Assembly (NCBI GenBank): GCA_022266195.1
Contig: WHVY01000001.1
Location: 19,158,001-19,222,000, forward strand
From: Tetranychus cinnabarinus
Taxonomy: Eukaryota > Arthropoda > Arachnida > Trombidiformes > Tetranychidae
DNA: 64,000 nt
Direction of reading: 5' to 3'
The notes beneath the pieces are model-generated. The model saw only the letters and a program-made list of their open reading frames with translations. It made no database searches and was not told the origin of the DNA. Shown here one piece after another: positions 58,865-64,000 of the stretch (position 1 is the stretch's first letter; every line of letters starts with the position of its first letter). The position numbers and the translations under genes are program-made.

Positions 58865-60792
58865 TTAATGCTCTTTCAACTCAATAGAGACATGACAAGC
58901 CGTGTAAGCTATCATTAATACTGGAAGGGCTGGATATGGAAACGAAAACAACACTTTTTGAAACAGGTAAACTCCAACTTCGCTATTGGCGAGGAAAAAA
59001 GTGTTTGTAATAATCATAATTATATAAAATGGAGCTGCCATGAATGCTTTCCACCTTTTAATGGCTCTATCAGAAAATTGAGTCTAAATAAAGAATTGAA
59101 TTAAAAAATGTAGTTAGGATTCAGCATTATTTATCTATTTAGAATCAGCTTACCTCAAAGTTGGGAAAAAATAAACGCCGAATATGTAAACCTGTTAATT
59201 CAACAGCAACCGCGCAGAAATTCAACATGCACCAAGCGATAACATCAGAACTGTATGAGTGCCAAATAGCAACGATTGCAAAGCATATGGATGTGGCAAA
59301 AATTTTGACCATAACATTATTTCCAATAGTTAACAGAGGTTTGTAATAATATCTAAATTGAGAAAAAAAAAGTTATGATGTTATGAAAATAAGTTCAAAT
59401 AAATTCAAAACGAAATAAAACTTCATTTCTAAACATACTTGACAAGCCAAAGGTGAAGTCCACGATCAAAATGCCGCCAAAGGTCTGAAGAAAGATGGAT
59501 AGTTGAAACACATTTTGGAGGAGGCGGCAGTTTGATACCATCTGAGTTACCCATAGCTTCAGAATAACCGTATAATATTAAATATTTTAAGTAGAACATA
59601 ATCACTAAACAATAAGCGAATCCACAAAGTGTATATGAATCTAGTTTTTCTAAAAGATCAGTTCTATAAATCAAAGCTGATGAGAAGAGGTAATGTTTGA
59701 GGATATCGTATACAACAGCATAAAAAAGAACTTGACTTAATCTTGTCAGCGAACAAATAAATTTACGTAAGCTCCAGTCATCTCTGAATACCATGTTCTG
59801 AAATTATGAGGAGAAAAATTGTCAATTTTTGAGTTTCAATTATACAGTTTACTTACATTGAGAAAAGATGAATACTGATGCATAGGACCGAAAACCAGAG
59901 TTGGTAAGTAGAGACAATATGCGAAAATCATAGTTAAGTTGTCATCTGGATATGGGTTTTCCCAACGTCGAAATGTCTCAATCCGATCAAGAGAAAAACT
60001 CAAACATTTTGCATTTAGCCATCCAAAAAGTATGTCAAAGATAAACAGTTTACGGAGATCATGTCCAAACAATAATTTAGTCTTGTCTCTGAAATAAGAT
60101 GACTGGGCCGTGATGAAAACGGTGATGAAAAATAAATGACAAAGAAGTGGACTTCGTTTCAAGTGAATGAGATACGCAAAAAGAATATTTAACCAAATAA
60201 TAGGAACGACAAAGGGTCCAAGAAGAATCCAGAGACTTATAGTTCCATATAAGACCATAACAGATAAAGTAAGCTGCAAATAAAATAAATAATAGATGGG
60301 TTGAAATTTGGAATACAGTAAGATATGGTTAAAAATTACTTGTTTCCCGCTTGAAATTTGACAAACTCAACTTGAGTCATGTTTTGAGAAAAATCAAATG
60401 TTAGTCTAAATAAAACTTACCTGAGGTATAAAAACCCAGATTAATTGTGAAACGATGATATGACCAATAAATGTCAAGTAAAAATTAAAAATAATATACT
60501 TGACAATGTACCATTCAATGTCGGTAACATCGCGTTGTCGAGATGCAAACCATCCTTTTTCAAAATCTCTTGAGTCGAGTTCATCTTTGATCACTATCAG
60601 TAAAAATGAAGTTATTATTGATTAGATGATTAAATCAATGAGATTAAATTTTAACATAGGGAGTTAACATGATATAACAACAAAATATAAATACTCACCA
60701 TCAATTCCATCACCAAAAAGATATAAAGAGTAGAAAGCACTAAATGACCAGGCTGTAAAACAGAGGATTGATTCAACATTTTTAGCAATCAT
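58865..60792 (-). CDS. HHAT: Hedgehog acyltransferase (Rasp)
   Basis: MBOAT-family enzyme of the ER/Golgi membrane that attaches palmitate to the N-terminal cysteine of Hedgehog proteins. Six exons: 60699-60792, 60421-60593, 59857-60273, 59439-59797, 59154-59352, 58865-59083; 1,461 nt, 486 residues (human 493). Matching stretches: RDVTDIEWYIVKY (human KDATDFEWSFWMEW), VVSQLIW, LPTLVFGPMHQYSSFLN, FYLKYLILYG, PPPPKCVSTIHLSSDLWRHF with FDRGLHLWLVKY, and the MBOAT histidine in IVAIWHSYSSD. The human YIPVGGSQ loop reads YYKPLLTIGNN, a local divergence near the active site. About ten hydrophobic segments. Small exons with introns of 60-150 bp. The first ATG at 60792 opens directly into a membrane segment, as in the family. 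Confidence 0.95.
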
Positions 60793-62142
60793 GACTGAGC
60801 TTAGATGAAAGTGGCAGTCTACGATTTCACATGATTAGGGTTGGTCAGAATAGACGGATTAGTTTAATGGTTGTATCATTTATCATGTATGAATTTTTTA
60901 ACAAGAAGAAGCACGTTAGAAAATAAAAATAAACAAAGGTAAGATAGACAGAAACGTAAATAAAGAAACTATAGTTAAGTTTCCATTTGACTAACAAGAG
61001 GCCGCTCTAAGTTTGAAGAGAAAAGGGATAAATTCTGAGAACTCTGAATGGCTTTGACCAATTGAATCATGCAACTTGAAATTTAAAAGCAATTTAGTTT
61101 GTGTTTTAATGAAATCGTATCAGCAACGAAATCACACTTGCCTTCTTAAACACACAATGCAGTAGATGAAAAAATGACTCATTATTCATAGGCATCAACT
61201 CAATATCAAAGAAAAAAGAACCACATGAATCAGTTCAACAATCAAATTTATTAACAGCTAAACAATGCTCCAACTTTTCCATTTTTACACAATGTTATGC
61301 AATTTTTAAAAGTTATAATTTATAACTGATAAACTGGCGTTACACTTAACATCAGAGTGATAAAGATGATTTCAGGATCTTATTTAGGATTATAGATTGA
61401 AAGTCTGATTGTAAAATCAGTTAACAAAAGATCATTGAGCTAAAATTAACTAAACATAAGAAGGAATAGATAGATCATTATGATGAATAATCGAAGCTTA
61501 GAATTAGATCTGAACGGCCATCAATTTATGTTTAACAGAAGTCACAAAAAGTAGTCAACAGACAAACGAAATTTAAAATGGGGAGCAAAATTAAGAATTG
61601 ATGTTAGAATTGTCAGATCATTGATCTAACATAGTAATTAGATTTGGCAGTATTCAGGTTGAAAGTGGACAGATAAGAGATTAAATTTAGTATCGCAAAA
61701 GTTAATCAATCTATTTACATGAAATAGAAAAGTTTGAAGTCAAGTAAAGACAATTTCTCTAGGTTGCTTCAATGTAACCAAATGTGAGTTAAATAAATAT
61801 AAAAGAGAGCAATCAAACAGAGCTTCATTAATCATTCCAATCTGGTTAATCAAAAAAGAGAAAATCCAACATGTGGAATCAATTCAACAGTTTGATTTGA
61901 CTGTGACTGCATGGGAAGTTGATAAGTGACATCGATCGACATCTTTTCAATTGGAATCATTTATTATTTTATTATTTGGTTTGACAGGATTTTTTGTTGA
62001 TGATGAGTAGCCAAATTCAGATAATATAATATCATTATTATTATAATAGTTATCAATTTGTTGCTCGTAAAATCACGTTTCGCTGTTGATTTGTTTTCAT
62101 TTTACTAAATGTAGAATATGATGAGATGACAGTTTTATTTTT
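60793..62142. other. Intergenic gap, no gene seen
   Basis: About 1.35 kb between the HHAT start and the seryl-tRNA synthetase stop, both minus. AT-rich; no frame, tRNA or repeat that I can support. Confidence 0.5.
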
Positions 62143-63865
62143 CTATTCTTTAACAGGTTCTTTAACTTGAGTTATAAAAGGTATAAACTCCTTATATTTG
62201 GCAGGCATATAAGGTCTAAGAGGTTCTGGAACTTTGATACCTTCAGCAGTTTGATGAACCTCAAGTATAGCACAAATAGTTCTTGTAATAGCACATAATG
62301 TACCATTCAACATATGAACATATTCAACTTGGCCAGTCATTTTTTTGGTTTGACCATACCTAAAGTAGAAAGAGAAGATAGAACAAGAAATTATTGTTAA
62401 AGTTGCATAAAACTTGTAGAGGTGGCAAAAAAGAAGAGACAATATTTGCTTAACACACCTGATTTGAAGACGACGTGACTGATAATCAGTACAATTAGAA
62501 ACAGAAACAAGTTCTCTGAATGCACCAGAACCAGGAAACCAAGCTTCTAAATCATATTTCATGGCGGCTGCATTGTTAAGGGCACCTGAAACGATGCTGA
62601 CCACTCTGTAAGGAATGCCGAGTGATTGATAAAATTGTTCAGCATTAGAGATCATTTCATGGAAACAGGTCCATGATTTAGATGGTGCCGAGATGACAAA
62701 TTGTTCAATCTTTTCAAATTGATGGACACGGAAAATTCCTCTAGTATCTCTACCATGGGAGCCTACTTCTTGTCTGAAACAAGTAGATAAACCAGCATAT
62801 TGAAGAGGAAGTACAGATGGGTTGAGCCATTCGCCTCTATGAAGGGCAGCTATGGGCTGTTCTGCTGTAGCAATTAGATATTTATCTTCACTATCTTCAA
62901 CTGCAGCTCCCTTTGATGAAATAACTTTGTAAAGTTCTTCGTCAAATTGACTCAATTGAGCAACCTGTCCCATGAGTGATTTCTTCATCCAAAATGGAGT
63001 GTAGATAGGTTCGTAATTTCTCTCGGAAATGAAATGCAACGAATAGTCTATTAAAGCACGTTGTAACCAGAAGGCAGGTCCAATTAGGAAATAACTACGA
63101 GATCCAGCGATTGCTGAGCCCCTTTCAGCATCCATACCTTTGATCATACCAATCAAATCAACATGGTTAAGAAATTGGAAGCTTGGAGAGTCACCTTCCC
63201 CGCCACTTCCTTCCGTTGGTTTTTTGCCAAGTTCAACATTGCCCCAAGTTCTGATTATTTGATTTTCATCCTCATTGTCAGAAATAGGAACTTCAGGGTG
63301 AAGAAGATTACCAATCTCACGAAGAACTTCATTTCTTTCATTTTCAAAGCGTTCCAGGTCTTCATTCACCTTGATAATCTGTTTTTCAACCTCGGACCGG
63401 TAAAATTTCAATTTGGCTAAAGATTCATCTTTACCACCGCCAAGCTCATTTATCCTGTCCAACAAGATAGATAAATCAAGAGAGTCTTCGTCTACTTTCT
63501 CATCATTTTCATTAACTGGACTTCCAGCTGCTTTTAATTTTTTAATCACATTACCATATTCTTTAGAGATAGAGTTTTTTGCTTTATTTAGCCGGTCCAG
63601 GGTGTGCCGAGCTTTTCTCCATTGACTATCTGTAACAGTGAATTTTAAAGCGATGAGCATTGAGCATAAAGCATTGAAATTAACATAATAGGAAATGGTA
63701 TAGCCGGTGATGCAATCAATTGAGCACAATGTTTAAAAACAACTAACCTATGGATATGACTGTGTCAATTGTGGACACGTCTACAAATCTTGCACGAGCA
63801 TTTGCACGGACTCGCTCAGGGTCACCACCTTTATCTTCTCGAAACAAATCCAAATCAAGAACCAT
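62143..63865 (-). CDS. SARS1: Seryl-tRNA synthetase, cytoplasmic
   Basis: Class II aminoacyl-tRNA synthetase that charges tRNA-Ser (and tRNA-Sec) with serine in the cytosol. Three exons: 63748-63865, 62459-63629, 62143-62359; 1,506 nt, 501 residues (human 514). The start MVLDLDLFREDKGGDPE is the family N-terminus. Residues 40-130 form the tRNA-binding coiled-coil arm (long Lys/Glu heptads), then GNLLHPEVPIS. The catalytic core has motif 1 around YTPFWMKKSLM, motif 2 FRQEVGSHGRDTRGIFRVHQ, and motif 3 in GTLCAITRTICAILE. DLEAWFPGSGAFRELVS and NCTDYQSRRLQIRYGQTK are serine-pocket elements. It ends soon after PFITQVKEPVKE and lacks the vertebrate basic UNE-S nuclear tail, as expected outside vertebrates. 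Confidence 0.97.
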
Positions 63866-64000
63866 TTTAACTATTAAAAATTAAAAACTACTAAGTTAAT
63901 TAACTAAAGAACTATTAAACAGAATAATAAATAAATATATTCGCAGAAGAGACAGCCAACAAAAAGTGAAGCAGAACTCGGTAAATTTATCTCTGGTTGC
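63866..64000. other. Upstream edge of seryl-tRNA synthetase
   Basis: Last 135 bp of the window; 5' leader and part of the promoter of the synthetase gene. No further feature seen. Confidence 0.5.

Noticed and set aside
1..64000. Operons, CRISPR arrays, phage or bacterial islands
   Set aside because: All well-supported genes are intron-bearing or animal-type; I see no direct-repeat/spacer array and no block with bacterial gene structure.

Overview
This is a nuclear window from an animal genome. It is AT-rich, the genes are split by spliceosomal GT-AG introns (many only 50-100 bp), and almost all recognisable products are metazoan: TMEM94, UDP-glucose dehydrogenase, C1QBP, NAPE-PLD, a TUT4/7-type uridylyltransferase, FLVCR-type transporter, JTB, hedgehog acyltransferase and seryl-tRNA synthetase. 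The compactness, the base composition and a DUF1057-type hydrolase suggest a small ecdysozoan genome. A mite such as a spider mite would fit, but that is inference. There are no operons, rRNA genes or CRISPR arrays. Exon limits below were read by hand from splice sites, reading frame and family alignment from memory.

Layout. 0.4-4 kb: a DUF1057-like alpha/beta hydrolase (minus) and a frameshifted relic of a secreted-protein gene. 4.7-9.9 kb: TMEM94 in nine exons (minus). 12.3-14.2 kb: UDP-glucose dehydrogenase (minus). 16.2-18.6 kb: a head-to-head pair, C1QBP (minus) and a DMAC2-like gene (plus), that share a homologous first exon. 19.8-25.3 kb: a 1,463-residue ankyrin-repeat protein (plus). 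27.1-30.2 kb: NAPE-PLD (minus). 32.0-35.4 kb: uridylyltransferase (plus). 37.9-39.8 kb: a lysine-rich tandem-repeat membrane protein (plus). 42.0-43.2 kb: PLPBP (plus). 44.5-46.0 kb: FLVCR-type transporter (minus). 49.1-50.8 kb: leucine-rich-repeat protein (minus). 51.9-53.7 kb: an HSD17B10-like protein without its catalytic lysine, and JTB (both minus). 53.9-54.0 kb: a Tc1-like transposase relic. 54.7-55.9 kb: a small CUB-like/LDLa receptor (minus). 56.9-57.8 kb: NUDT16-like hydrolase (plus). 58.9-60.8 kb: hedgehog acyltransferase (minus). 62.1-63.9 kb: cytosolic seryl-tRNA synthetase (minus).

The genes are mostly unrelated housekeeping or membrane genes with their own promoters. The clearest case where neighbours explain each other is C1QBP/DMAC2-like: both products are mitochondrial, both genes fire from one 384-bp spacer, and the DMAC2-like gene seems to have taken its transit-peptide exon from C1QBP through an inverted duplication. 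The other standout is the HSD17B10-like protein, which keeps the cofactor fold but has lost two of three catalytic residues. Smaller signals are two strong palindromes near 48.5 and 51.2 kb, a TA-flanked MITE-like element, and two in-frame protein repeat arrays.
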